Origin: Bacteroidota bacterium
GTDB lineage: Bacteria; Bacteroidota; Bacteroidia; Bacteroidales; UBA4417
Length of the DNA stretch: 57,275 nt
NCBI GenBank assembly: GCA_013376995.1
Contig: JACAAZ010000017.1
Span: forward strand, 1 to 57,275
Direction of reading: 5' to 3'
The notes below the pieces were generated by a model. The model did no database searches and was not told the DNA's origin. It was given only the letters and a program-made list of their open reading frames with translations. Position 1 is the first letter of the stretch. Every line of letters starts with the position of its first letter. Shown piece by piece: positions 16,790 through 25,753 of the stretch. Made by a program: the position numbers and the translations under genes.

Positions 16790-18856
16790 TTATTTAATCA
16801 CCAGTTTAGACTTGGTAACATTTGTGCCTGTTTCCAGCATGAGGAAGTAAACCCCTGAAGCAAGCTGTACCTGAACGGGAACAATACAATTGCCTGTGTA
16901 TGTCTTGCTGTAGAGTTCTGCACCGGAGGTGTTCATTATTCTTACAGTAACATCTCCCTTTACAGCCTGTAGATCGATGCTAAAATTCCCATCGTTTGGA
17001 CTGGGATAGATCAGGACATTATTTATGGAAGTTTGAATGATACCGGTGCTATTGCTGACCTGTACTTCCTTAATGCCAGACCATTCACCATCACCACAAG
17101 TATTAACGGCTTTTACCTTAATGCTTGCAAGGCCCAAATAAGAAGGGTTCCATGTTACTGTAGAAGTTACTCCTGTTCCAGCGATCGTGCCGGAATTTGC
17201 AGGTGTCAGATCCCAGGTGTACGAGGTTGCATCTGTTGCACCGGTGGTAGCATATTGGCTTGTAGTAACTGAAACAAGGTCAACGGATGACGGGCCGGAA
17301 ATAGCAGCAGGTATTCCTGGTAAAAGGCTGATGGTAATTGCTTTGGTTTGAACAGGGCCTGAACCACATTCATTTGTTGGAGTAACAGTAATATCTCCTG
17401 CAATTGATCCTGTGGTAACAGAAATTGCATTCGTACCTTGTCCTGATGAAATGTTTGTACCGGATGGTACAGTCCAGTTAAAAGTTACGCCAATCAGGTT
17501 ATTAACTGAGTAGCTCTGTGTGCTTCCCAGGCAGGGAGCCGAAGCTCCGGTAACTGCAGAAGGCTGCATGGGGGCGATATTTACAGCAACAGTAAGAGCC
17601 CGACCTTGACCGTTTCCGCAAGAATTAGAGGGTACAACTTCTATGGAACCACCTGAAGTACCCATGGTAACATTTATGGCATTTGAACCCTGGCCAGAAT
17701 TGATAGTTGTTCCTGATGGAACACTCCATGCATAGGTGACACCTGATACGCCGGTAACATAATAACTTTGTGTGCTGCCTGAACATACTGAGGCTGCGCC
17801 GGTGATTGTTGAAGGCTGTGCCGGCACCGGGCTGACCGTAATAGCGGTATTGCTCCCTGTACCATTGCCACAACTGTTGGAAGGGACAACTTCAACATTT
17901 CCGCTAGTTCCGCCAATCAGAACATTAATAGTATTAGTTCCCTGGCCTGAAGTAATTGAGGATCCGGCAGGGACGGTCCAGGTATAGGATATCCCGGCTG
18001 TATTCGGAACTGAATAGCTTTGTGTAGTTCCCTGGCAAGGAGCAACATTACCTGAAATTGCACCGGCTGCTCCGGGTAATGAATTTACAGTGACCGCCAG
18101 ATTGCTTGCAGCACCGTTCCCGTTGGCATTTGAACCGTAAACAGATACATTACCTGAAACTGCCGAAGAACCAAAATTCACAACGATGCTGGTTGTGCCG
18201 GATCCGGAAGTTATACTGGCACCAGCAGGTACGCTCCAAACATAGCTGGTGGCTCCTGTAATTGTGCCGACAGAATAGGTTCCGTTACTGCTTTTACAGA
18301 CAGTTGACGGGCCACTGATTGGCCCTGCTGCTGCAGGTAAACTTCCGCCTGTTTGTTCACTGACCACAAGTGTGGTTAATTTTACGGAACTACCGGTACT
18401 CCTTGCAAAAGAGGCATAAAATGTAACGTTGCCTGTTCCAGCAGCCGGTGCTGTCCAGCTAAAGGTCCATGAAGTGACACTATTGGAAGCGCTGGATTGT
18501 GTAACCCATTTGCCGCTTCCAACAAGTTTGCTGTTTGTGCCGGGAGCTAGAGTTCCTACAAGTGCTCCCCCTGTAGTCTGAGGTGAACATTCAAACCCAT
18601 ATTTCCCTGAGCCACTAATGGAGTTTGTAGCTGTAATCTGGTAAGTAGTTCCCGGTACATAGCCGGAAGCAGGAACATTGGAAGTTAACCAGCCTGTGAC
18701 ATTCCCGGGATTGCCGTGGCATTGGGAACAGTCGTTTCCATCACCTGGTGAGCCAGTGTAGGTATAAGGTGAAGGAGCCCCACCCGGGTAGGGCATAAAG
18801 CTACAAAGTATTATAGCCAACAAGGAAAGAGAAAGGAGTAACCATTTAATTTTCAT
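16790..18856 (-). CDS. Paralogous CxxCH/PKD-like repeat protein with T9SS sorting domain
   Basis: 688 residues with the same architecture as its downstream neighbour. A signal peptide is followed by GSPGDGNDCSQCH (CxxCH at 43-47), a choice-of-anchor V/Reeler-like domain, then four PKD-like repeats of about 80 residues and a fifth diverged one, and a sorting domain (IYPSPNDGNFSIDL). The excess over the paralogue is about 165 residues, which is two repeat units. The repeats share the core SYxWxVPxGxxIxSGQGTNxI and VPSNSCGNG. Probably a surface-exposed structural or electron-transfer-related protein; haem attachment is suggested only by the motif. The gene has its own terminator at 16741-16767. 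Confidence 0.85.
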   Translation of the reverse strand: MKIKWLLLSLSLLAIILCSFMPYPGGAPSPYTYTGSPGDGNDCSQCHGNPGNVTGWLTSNVPASGYVPGTTYQITATNSISGSGKYGFECSPQTTGGALVGTLAPGTNSKLVGSGKWVTQSSASNSVTSWTFSWTAPAAGTGNVTFYASFARSTGSSVKLTTLVVSEQTGGSLPAAAGPISGPSTVCKSSNGTYSVGTITGATSYVWSVPAGASITSGSGTTSIVVNFGSSAVSGNVSVYGSNANGNGAASNLAVTVNSLPGAAGAISGNVAPCQGTTQSYSVPNTAGISYTWTVPAGSSITSGQGTNTINVLIGGTSGNVEVVPSNSCGNGTGSNTAITVSPVPAQPSTITGAASVCSGSTQSYYVTGVSGVTYAWSVPSGTTINSGQGSNAINVTMGTSGGSIEVVPSNSCGNGQGRALTVAVNIAPMQPSAVTGASAPCLGSTQSYSVNNLIGVTFNWTVPSGTNISSGQGTNAISVTTGSIAGDITVTPTNECGSGPVQTKAITISLLPGIPAAISGPSSVDLVSVTTSQYATTGATDATSYTWDLTPANSGTIAGTGVTSTVTWNPSYLGLASIKVKAVNTCGDGEWSGIKEVQVSNSTGIIQTSINNVLIYPSPNDGNFSIDLQAVKGDVTVRIMNTSGAELYSKTYTGNCIVPVQVQLASGVYFLMLETGTNVTKSKLVIK

Positions 18857-19123
18857 AATCCAGCTGCGTTAAATTTTTAATTATATTAGTATGCAGGTTT
18901 GCTCATATGAGCAAAAATAAATAAAATAGATTCCGAAAAAGTCTCTGCAGCGTTCAGGAATGCAATATCCCTGATCAATACGCAAACCTGGGAAATAATG
19001 AAATCTGAATTTATAGGAAGTGCAAGCCCTAAATGCCTTGACATCACTACATCACACGCTTATATCCCAGTATTTGAATACAACAATACCGGTTTAATTG
19101 AATTGATTTTAAATAAGAAGAAT

Positions 19124-20260
19124 CTAGGATTTATAGAATTGATGAATAAGATCGCTTACTTCATCAATCTCATTTTCTGTAAGATCATAGAAAAAAGGAA
19201 GGCGGATCAATGTCCTGGCATAGCGGTCAGCATTGGAAAGTTCCCTGCCATCATGCCGGTTACTATAAAATGAACTTGAATGAAGCGGAAGATAGTGAAA
19301 TACGGCTTGTATCCCATTTTTCCCCAGGTACCTTATCAATTGATCACGCTCATCCAGCCCGCTGGTAAGTATATAAAAAAGATGGCCATTCTGAGTTGCA
19401 TAATCCGGGCAGGTTGGTAGCGATAACTTCGCTTGTTGTTCCAGTCCGGACAGTCTGGAAAGATACCTGGAATGAATCTCCTTACGTTTACGCTGAATTT
19501 CACCCAGCATTTCAATCTGGCCGTAGAGAAAGGCAGCAGTAAGGTCGGAAGGCAGGAAAGAAGAACCGATATCTACCCAGCCATACTTATCAACTTCTCC
19601 CCTGTAGAAAGCTGCCCTGTTTGTACCTTTTTCCCAAATGATTTCTGACCTGCCAATAAAACGCGAATCGTTAACAACAAAAAGTCCCCCTTCGCCTGAG
19701 GTAATGTTTTTTGTTTCGTGAAACGAAAAAGTAGCCATCTGCCCAATGCTCCCAAGAGCTTTCTTCCTGTAGTAAGAATCAATGGCATGAGCTGCATCTT
19801 CTATCACAAGGATTCCATGCTTTTCACCAATCTGCATTATAACATCCATATCGCATGCAATACCCGCATAATGAACCGGGATTATAGCCTTGGTCCTGGG
19901 GGTGATCAGGCTTTCCAGTAAGGAGGCATCAATATTGGGGTGATCTCCCATGCTATCTGCAAAGACGATCTTAGCACCGCGAAGCACAAAAGCGTTTGCT
20001 GTGCTAACAAATGTGAAGGAAGGAATGATGACCTCGTCACCGGGCTGTATATCGCAAAGAATAGCCGCCATTTCAAGGGCATCAGTACAGGAAGAGGTCA
20101 ACAGAGCCTTACGAAAATGATATTTTTTCTCAAAAAACGAATGGCATTTCTGGGTCATGACCCCATTTCCCGAAATCTTGCCCAGGCTGATAGCAGCAGA
20201 AACATGATAAGCTTCCCGGCTGGTAAAATGAGGTTTGTTAAAAGGAATCCTATAATTCAT
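19124..20260 (-). CDS. wecE: dTDP-4-amino-4,6-dideoxygalactose transaminase (WecE/RffA type)
   Basis: 378 residues of the DegT/DnrJ/EryC1 PLP aminotransferase fold. The PLP-binding lysine lies in SFHETKNITSGEGG (Lys184) and the pyridine-nitrogen Asp in VIEDAAHAI (about 155). The start (IPFNKPHFTSRE), TSSCTDALEMAA and FSFHETKN regions match the WecE/RffA branch, which makes dTDP-4-amino-4,6-dideoxy-D-galactose from the 4-keto sugar for enterobacterial common antigen and O-antigens. Genes for the dTDP-4-keto-6-deoxyglucose precursor are not in this window. It is divergent from the sulfotransferase-flippase operon, and an AAGG precedes the ATG. A related sugar specificity cannot be excluded. Confidence 0.9.
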   Translation of the reverse strand: MNYRIPFNKPHFTSREAYHVSAAISLGKISGNGVMTQKCHSFFEKKYHFRKALLTSSCTDALEMAAILCDIQPGDEVIIPSFTFVSTANAFVLRGAKIVFADSMGDHPNIDASLLESLITPRTKAIIPVHYAGIACDMDVIMQIGEKHGILVIEDAAHAIDSYYRKKALGSIGQMATFSFHETKNITSGEGGLFVVNDSRFIGRSEIIWEKGTNRAAFYRGEVDKYGWVDIGSSFLPSDLTAAFLYGQIEMLGEIQRKRKEIHSRYLSRLSGLEQQAKLSLPTCPDYATQNGHLFYILTSGLDERDQLIRYLGKNGIQAVFHYLPLHSSSFYSNRHDGRELSNADRYARTLIRLPFFYDLTENEIDEVSDLIHQFYKS

Positions 20261-20647
20261 CCTTACTGGAATTTGGTAGTGTAAAGGGTGAAATAGTTTC
20301 CCTATACACAGGAAGTAAAGTAGCTGTTGCTAAATTAGTATTTTGTAATTAATCACCAAGAATCAATTGCTGAGATTGAACTGAAGGGAAAGTGAAATTC
20401 AATTTGCAACATCCAAATTTCAAATTGCAAAAGTTAAATTGCAAATTATCTAAAGAGTTTATGGTTTGTAAGGTGGAATGATGCTTTATTCCAACATCCG
20501 GTCTGGGTAGGGTCCTTTGTGCTTAAACTGCTTCTTTAACAAACCTATTCTATCCATCTGGCCCAAGGCTTTATCATTTTTCCCTATTTTTGCGCAAAAC
20601 CCAGTTTTTTGAACTAACAACCAACTGTTTACCAGCATTTCCAATAC
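20261..20647. other. Divergent intergenic region with low-complexity AATTTGCAA-like repeats
   Basis: 387 bp between the transaminase and the first sulfotransferase. At 20395-20450 there are repeated, partly inverted blocks related to CAATTTGCAA, CAAATTGCAA and AAATTGCAAATT. A TATTTTTG at 20585-20592, 56 bp before the downstream ATG, is a candidate -7 element. No gene is visible. Confidence 0.5.
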
Positions 20648-21709
20648 ATGCCAACTCCTACTATCAGTCAGCAGGTCCAAAATATCCCCGTATTCTTCAT
20701 CCTGGGAAGGCCCCGTTCAGGAACCACCTTACTCAGGACCTTGTTCGACGCTCATCCCAATGTAACAACACCGGTTGAATGTGCATTTATCATCAACATG
20801 AACCAGAAATACGGCAAGATCAGGAGCTGGACCAAGGATATGCTGCTGGAGTTCTATGAAGATGTTCAGAAGCATATCAAGTTCGACACCTGGAACATCA
20901 ATCTTGACACCCTTAAGGCTGATTTGCTGGAATGTGAAGGCGAAAACACATTTCAGAATGTATGCAAAGTAGTATACTTTGACTATGAATCGCTTTTCCC
21001 GAAAGAAGAGATCAAATGGATAGGTGATAAGAACCCTGTTTATGCCACTTACACTCCGGAGTTGTTAAAGCTTTTCCCGGATGCCAAATTCATCCACCTC
21101 ATAAGGGATCCAAGGGACAATATCATATCCCTGAAAAATGTCGATTTTGAAGGCCCTTTTACAGCCTTACTCGCTTACCGCTGGGAACACTCTGCCAGGA
21201 AACTGCATTACATCAAGAAAAAACACCCGGATAAGTTCTATACTATCCGTTACGAAGACCTGGTATCTGAACCCACAAAATATTACAGGGAGCTCTGCGA
21301 TTTCCTTTCTATTCCTTACAACGACAGCGTTTTTGAATTCTACAAGATTCAAGGGGAGGCGATGAAGAAATTCAATGTGGAAAAGATCATGAAGTACCAC
21401 AAAAGCCTGCTTTCACCTATCAATACCAAGAAAGTCAATCTCTGGAAGACCGAACTGCCTGAACGTGATATCCGGATCACTGAATTTGTTGCCGGACGAT
21501 GGATAAAGAAGAGCGGATATGAAAGAAGGTACCGCTGGCCGGGATTTGTGGCCATCCTCTACTCAATTCCTTGGCTTATCTATGGACGGGCTTTGTACCT
21601 GCTGAGAGACATGATTGATAAACTCCCCTTCAACCTTAAGATTGCCGTCAAAAACCGCGGGCCTGTACTTGCCCGTACCTTTGTCAAATTAAGGAATTCA
21701 GATACCTGA
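20648..21709 (+). CDS. PAPS-dependent sulfotransferase family protein (copy 1)
   Basis: 353 residues. The 5'-phosphosulfate loop is at the N-terminus (FFILGRPRSGTTLLRTLF) and the 3'-phosphate motif is FIHLIRDPRDNIISL, both hallmarks of PAPS sulfotransferases, followed by FYTIRYEDLVSEP. These enzymes move sulfate from PAPS to a hydroxyl or amine on a glycan, lipid or protein. The C-terminus has a hydrophobic stretch (WPGFVAILYSIPWLIYGRALYLL), suggesting membrane association. It begins a tight three-gene operon (4 bp to the flippase). A close paralogue is the third gene. The acceptor is probably the glycan or lipid handled by the flippase. Confidence 0.9.
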   Translation: MPTPTISQQVQNIPVFFILGRPRSGTTLLRTLFDAHPNVTTPVECAFIINMNQKYGKIRSWTKDMLLEFYEDVQKHIKFDTWNINLDTLKADLLECEGENTFQNVCKVVYFDYESLFPKEEIKWIGDKNPVYATYTPELLKLFPDAKFIHLIRDPRDNIISLKNVDFEGPFTALLAYRWEHSARKLHYIKKKHPDKFYTIRYEDLVSEPTKYYRELCDFLSIPYNDSVFEFYKIQGEAMKKFNVEKIMKYHKSLLSPINTKKVNLWKTELPERDIRITEFVAGRWIKKSGYERRYRWPGFVAILYSIPWLIYGRALYLLRDMIDKLPFNLKIAVKNRGPVLARTFVKLRNSDT

Positions 21710-21713
21710 TCCT

Positions 21714-23015
21714 ATGTCCCAGCGAAGTTTCCTGAGGGATATCAGCGGAGTATTCGGGAGTAACCTCCTGGCGCTTGTCAATGCTTTTTTGATTGATATT
21801 GTCCTTTCCAGGCAACTTGGGCCCGAAGGCCGAGGCCTTTATACATCCATACTTGTTGTGCCGCTCATTGTGGTTAGTTTCGCCCTGCTGGGTATTCGCC
21901 GTTCTGCAGTTTTTCACCTTGGGAATAAGGTATTTGATGAAAACCGTACAGTTTCCGGTGTAATGAGCCTGCTTGTGATCAGTAGTGTTTTGGCGATAGT
22001 GATCAGCGGATTCGCATTGCTTTTTATGATGCCTAAAGGATTGACCTGGCCCATGGCAGTCATGGCTTTGCTATCCATCCCGGTCAAATTGATACTGGTG
22101 TATTCCGGCGGGATCTATATTGGAAAAGAAGAATTTAAGAGGTCGAACCTGCAGGTTTGGTTACCAATGTTTTACAACCTGGCAGGAATCATTCTTTTTG
22201 TGTTTTTCCTGAAGTGGTCCGTTTTGGGCGCTTTGCTATCCCTGTTTATTGCAAACTTATTGGTTTCACTGGTTTCACTTTCCTATCTAAAAAAACATTA
22301 TGCTATCCGGCTGCGATGGGATAAAGAAGTTATAGGCAGCCTTGCCCAACTTGGGATTGTTTATGCTTTTGCCGTTGTTGTGATGCAGTTGAATTACAGG
22401 GTTGATCTGCTGTTATTGCAAAAACTATCAACATTAAAGGAAGTTGGATACTATTCGCTGGGAGTAGCCATCAGTGACAAGCTATGGCAACTACCATCCG
22501 CTATTGGGCTTGTGGTAATGAGCCGCAGCGCCAATACAACTGACGAGCAGAAACTAAACCGTGATGTAGCGCGGTTGCTCAGGCTCTCATTCCTGTTGGT
22601 TTTATTCACGGCAGCAGTTTTATGGCTGATTATTCCCTTAGTCCTCCCATTATTATTTGGTGACCGGTTTATCCCCAGTATTACGATAGTACGGTGGATG
22701 TTACCGGGAATCCTGATGTTTGTAATCGTTCGTATTCTTACGGGCAGGTTTGCAGGAAAAGGTCAACCCCTAATACTGATAAGCATTTTCGTCCCGGCCC
22801 TTATCCTGAATATTCTACTCAACCTTATCTGGATTCCTTCGCATGGAGGCGTTGGCGCAGCCTGGGCAAGCAATGTGAGTTACTCTGCCGGAGCTATTGC
22901 TCTGTTAGCGGTGTTTTCAGTTAAGATGAAGGTATCTTTCAGGGAGTTGGTGATGATCAGGGCAACGGATTTTGATTTTCTGCGTACGCTTATCAAGAAA
23001 ACCAGGAAAGCATGA
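21714..23015 (+). CDS. Wzx-like polysaccharide flippase (oligosaccharide export family)
   Basis: 433 residues with about 12 transmembrane helices and no long soluble domain. The N-terminus FGSNLLALVNAFLIDIVLSRQLGPEGRGLYTS is typical of the polysaccharide transporter/MurJ-MOP group, where an LGPEGRG-like motif follows the first helix. Such proteins flip undecaprenyl-linked oligosaccharides from the cytoplasmic to the periplasmic face. It lies between two sulfotransferase genes: 4 bp after the first, and overlapping the second by 4 bp (ATGA). This suggests that the exported unit is sulfated before or around flipping. Specific substrate unknown. Confidence 0.9.
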   Translation: MSQRSFLRDISGVFGSNLLALVNAFLIDIVLSRQLGPEGRGLYTSILVVPLIVVSFALLGIRRSAVFHLGNKVFDENRTVSGVMSLLVISSVLAIVISGFALLFMMPKGLTWPMAVMALLSIPVKLILVYSGGIYIGKEEFKRSNLQVWLPMFYNLAGIILFVFFLKWSVLGALLSLFIANLLVSLVSLSYLKKHYAIRLRWDKEVIGSLAQLGIVYAFAVVVMQLNYRVDLLLLQKLSTLKEVGYYSLGVAISDKLWQLPSAIGLVVMSRSANTTDEQKLNRDVARLLRLSFLLVLFTAAVLWLIIPLVLPLLFGDRFIPSITIVRWMLPGILMFVIVRILTGRFAGKGQPLILISIFVPALILNILLNLIWIPSHGGVGAAWASNVSYSAGAIALLAVFSVKMKVSFRELVMIRATDFDFLRTLIKKTRKA

Positions 23016-24082
23016 GTAAGAAGGAGCAGGATATCATTCGCAAAACGCCCATGTTTTTCATTGTCGGAAGGCCCAGGACCGGCTCTACACTGCTCAGGAC
23101 CTTGTTTGATGCGCATCCTAATGTTTCAATCCCCCAGGAATGGCCCATGCTGCTAGCTCTCCACCGGCAATTCGGTGAAGTTAAGGTTTGGAACAAGGTG
23201 ATATTACAAGACTTTTATGAGGCATTATTTCAGCATCTGAGGATTTCTTACTGGGAAATCACCAATTGGCCGAAGTTTGATAAAGAAGAGCTCTGGCAGG
23301 CATTATTGCAGTGTGAGGGGCCCAACTCGTTTGAAACCGTTTTCAAGACTGTTTATAGCCAGTATCATTCTTATTACGAGAAGAAGGATATCCTGCTTTT
23401 CGGAGACAAGAACCCTGTTTACTCCAACCAGGTTGATATGCTGGCAAAGATATTTCCGACCGCCCGGTTCATCCATCTCACGCGTGATTACAGGGACAAC
23501 CTGGTTTCGATGCTGGATGTGGATTTTGAGATGCCTAATATTTCGGTGCTGGTTTACAGATGGAAGTATTCCTGGATGACTATCAACAAAGTGGCTTCCA
23601 AATATCCTGAAAGGTTCCTGACCATTCGTTATGAAGACCTGGTTGAAAATGCCCAGGAAAGGTTCTGCGAGTTATGCAGGTTCCTTGAGATCCCTTTTGA
23701 ACCTTCGATCTTTGAATTCCATAATCGAAAGGAAGAGTTGGAAAGCCATTTTCCGAAAGAGATCATCGACCGCTATTTCAGGAGTTTATTTAACCCGATT
23801 GATACTAGCAAGGTGGGAATCTATAAGAAGCGCCTGAGCCAATTCCAGGTCCGGGTAGCAGACCAGGTTGCAGGCATTGCGGCAGCTGAAGCAGGGTATG
23901 AAAGAGAATTCGGGAAATTTGACCTGCCGGTATATTTATGGACCCTACCTGCACAAATCTATGCAAGCTGGCTATACACGGTTGGATGGATGGTGTCACT
24001 CCTGCCCTACAAGACAATGATGTGGCTGCTGAACAAGCCCTCATTCCTTGTAAAGATGTATTCCAATATATTCAGGAAGTAG
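23012..24082 (+). CDS. PAPS-dependent sulfotransferase family protein (copy 2)
   Basis: 356 residues, paralogous to the first gene of the operon. The N-terminal loop FFIVGRPRTGSTLLRTLF and DAHPNV after it are nearly identical to copy 1. The 3'-phosphate motif is FIHLTRDYRDNLVSML, and FLTIRYEDLVENA is conserved. The C-terminal hydrophobic segment (YLWTLPAQIYASWLYTVGWM) again suggests attachment to the membrane. The ATG overlaps the flippase stop (ATGA), implying translational coupling. The middle parts differ enough to suggest a different acceptor position or substrate. The 3' end is six bases from the convergent GNAT gene. Confidence 0.9.
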   Translation: MSKKEQDIIRKTPMFFIVGRPRTGSTLLRTLFDAHPNVSIPQEWPMLLALHRQFGEVKVWNKVILQDFYEALFQHLRISYWEITNWPKFDKEELWQALLQCEGPNSFETVFKTVYSQYHSYYEKKDILLFGDKNPVYSNQVDMLAKIFPTARFIHLTRDYRDNLVSMLDVDFEMPNISVLVYRWKYSWMTINKVASKYPERFLTIRYEDLVENAQERFCELCRFLEIPFEPSIFEFHNRKEELESHFPKEIIDRYFRSLFNPIDTSKVGIYKKRLSQFQVRVADQVAGIAAAEAGYEREFGKFDLPVYLWTLPAQIYASWLYTVGWMVSLLPYKTMMWLLNKPSFLVKMYSNIFRK

Positions 24083-24088
24083 TTCATA

Positions 24089-24778
24089 TTATTTCAACCT
24101 GGGCCTGAAAAATCTTTTTCCCTCCGCATTTGATTCACTTTCGAGGTTTACCCCTGCCTTCAGGAAATATTCTTCAATACGGTCAGCCAGGCCGGATTCA
24201 TAATCCTGCGGTTCCAGCAGGACAAATCCTTCCGGGTATTCGTCTTCAATAAAAACGCTGGCTGCTTTCCTGATTTTTTTACCCAGGTATTCGAAATTCT
24301 GCCGGTTAAGGAAGTAAAGCTGGTTTTCCTCATTTTCCTGTCCAGGGCATAGGACATAGCCGATTTGTTTTGTGTATGCAATAGCAGCAGGATTATCACG
24401 CATCACGTGCACGTAGGAGGTATTCCAGTCGAGGTAGTAAAAACCCATTTCCAGCATTACCAGGGAGGCTAAAATTGGGATAAAGGTGTGTATGTAATCC
24501 TTATCCCAGAAGAAAACACCGGATTCGCTGGTCCGTGCATCCCAGTCCATGTTTTTGTCGTTGATAAGTCCAATCTTTTCCCCTTGATATTCAACGATAT
24601 AATAGTAATTCTCAAAATTGTTGATACGCTCGAACCAGGCCAGCTGCATCTCAGGAGTTATTTCCTGCCGGTATTGCATAACCTGCCGGATGTCGTCAGA
24701 ATTACGCATCTGCCTAACCAGTTCAATATCCTCCAACGTTAGCCGGCGCAGGGTAATACCATATTTCCTTATGATCAT
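24089..24778 (-). CDS. GNAT family N-acyltransferase
   Basis: 229 residues. The N-terminal two thirds fit the RimJ/RimL-like GNAT fold: ITLRRLTLEDIELVRQMRN, then a beta sheet around YYIVEYQGEKIGLIN, and late-fold VMRDNPAAIAYTKQIGYV, which matches the xxNxxAxxxYxKxGF acetyl-CoA site region. The last 60 residues extend beyond the fold. It overlaps the upstream GT2 gene by 4 bp, so the two are translated together. In sugar pathways such enzymes acylate a 4-amino group of dideoxy sugars. With a WecE transaminase and an ACP in the locus this is a plausible role, with acetyl-CoA or an acyl-ACP as donor. Confidence 0.8.
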   Translation of the reverse strand: MIIRKYGITLRRLTLEDIELVRQMRNSDDIRQVMQYRQEITPEMQLAWFERINNFENYYYIVEYQGEKIGLINDKNMDWDARTSESGVFFWDKDYIHTFIPILASLVMLEMGFYYLDWNTSYVHVMRDNPAAIAYTKQIGYVLCPGQENEENQLYFLNRQNFEYLGKKIRKAASVFIEDEYPEGFVLLEPQDYESGLADRIEEYFLKAGVNLESESNAEGKRFFRPRLK

Positions 24779-25698
24779 TTGAGGATCTTTTTGATGGAAT
24801 AGGGCGGCTTCTTGTTCTGAACTTTGTAGATGCGAGTGAGATATTCACCGATCATTCCAAGGCAAAGCATGATGATGCTTGTGGAAAAAAGAATGGCTAC
24901 TATCAACGAGGTGTAGCCAAGTGGTACATCGTGGATGAGCTTGTTGATAATGAAGCGGACAGCCAGCAAAAGGCTCAGCACTGACAGGATAAACCCGCCA
25001 TAAGTCATGATCCTTAAGGGAACTGCTGTATAGTAGATGATGATATTGAAAGAAAGCTTCATCAGTTTCCAGGTTGAATACCCGGAATGGTTTACTGACC
25101 TTTTTTCGTGAGAAACCTGGACAAACGAGATATTTCCTGTATACCAGAGCAACAATTCATCAATATACATGAAGTGCTGGTTGTGTTTTAAGATATTTAT
25201 TGCCAGTTCCCTGGTGAGCAGGCGGAAAGATGAGCCCTCTCCCGGAGATTGAAGCAGTATTCTTGATGATTTTTTGATGAAGTAACTTCCGAAATTGCGG
25301 AACAGGGAGTGCTTTTTCTTTCCAAAATACCCGTAAACAAGGTCTGCATCAGATTCATCAAGGCTTTGGATCAATTTGGGAATCTCCTCAGGTGGGATCT
25401 GGAGGTCATCATCAATGGTAATCAGGTATTCTCCTCTCGCATGGTCGAAGCCGCAAAATACTGCATTATGCTGGCCATAATTACGTGTAAGCCTGATCGC
25501 CGTTACTTCTTCAGTATATTGCGATTTCAACTTAGCCAGTATCTCCCAACTTTTATCTTTGCTGCTATCGTCAACAAATACAATCTCAAATGTCTTTCCC
25601 AAAGCCGCAAACACCACTTTTGTCCGGGCAAAGAGCTGCTCCAGGGTACTTTCGCTGTTGTAAACAGGCACTATAATGCTATATTCGGGATTGTTCAA
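24775..25698 (-). CDS. GT2 glycosyltransferase, polyprenyl-phosphate type (GtrB/ArnC/DPM1-like)
   Basis: 307 residues. A GT-A catalytic domain carries YSIIVPVYNSESTLEQL, the nucleotide-binding VDDSSKD, the metal-binding TIDDDLQIPPEEIP (DDD about 96-98) and YGQHNAVFCGFDHARGE. Two C-terminal transmembrane helices follow (about 225-295). This layout is that of enzymes that load a sugar on undecaprenyl or dolichyl phosphate for later transfer outside the membrane. The TMTC-like protein at 34171 could use such a donor. The start is TTG at 25698, and the polypyrimidine DNA upstream has no Shine-Dalgarno. It is co-transcribed with the GNAT gene. Confidence 0.9.
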   Translation of the reverse strand: MNNPEYSIIVPVYNSESTLEQLFARTKVVFAALGKTFEIVFVDDSSKDKSWEILAKLKSQYTEEVTAIRLTRNYGQHNAVFCGFDHARGEYLITIDDDLQIPPEEIPKLIQSLDESDADLVYGYFGKKKHSLFRNFGSYFIKKSSRILLQSPGEGSSFRLLTRELAINILKHNQHFMYIDELLLWYTGNISFVQVSHEKRSVNHSGYSTWKLMKLSFNIIIYYTAVPLRIMTYGGFILSVLSLLLAVRFIINKLIHDVPLGYTSLIVAILFSTSIIMLCLGMIGEYLTRIYKVQNKKPPYSIKKILK

Positions 25699-25753
25699 AG
25701 GGGGAAGGGGGATTGGTTATAAGTTAATGGTTGTTTGTTATTGGTTGTCCGGC

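Noticed and set aside
18998-19273. 91-residue open frame between the T9SS gene and the transaminase
   Set aside because: It runs into the antisense of the transaminase 3' end; the intergenic part alone carries no start signal or protein pattern.
20395-20450. AATTTGCAA blocks as a regulator-binding array
   Set aside because: Spacing and orientation are irregular and the composition is simple AT-rich; recorded only as low complexity.
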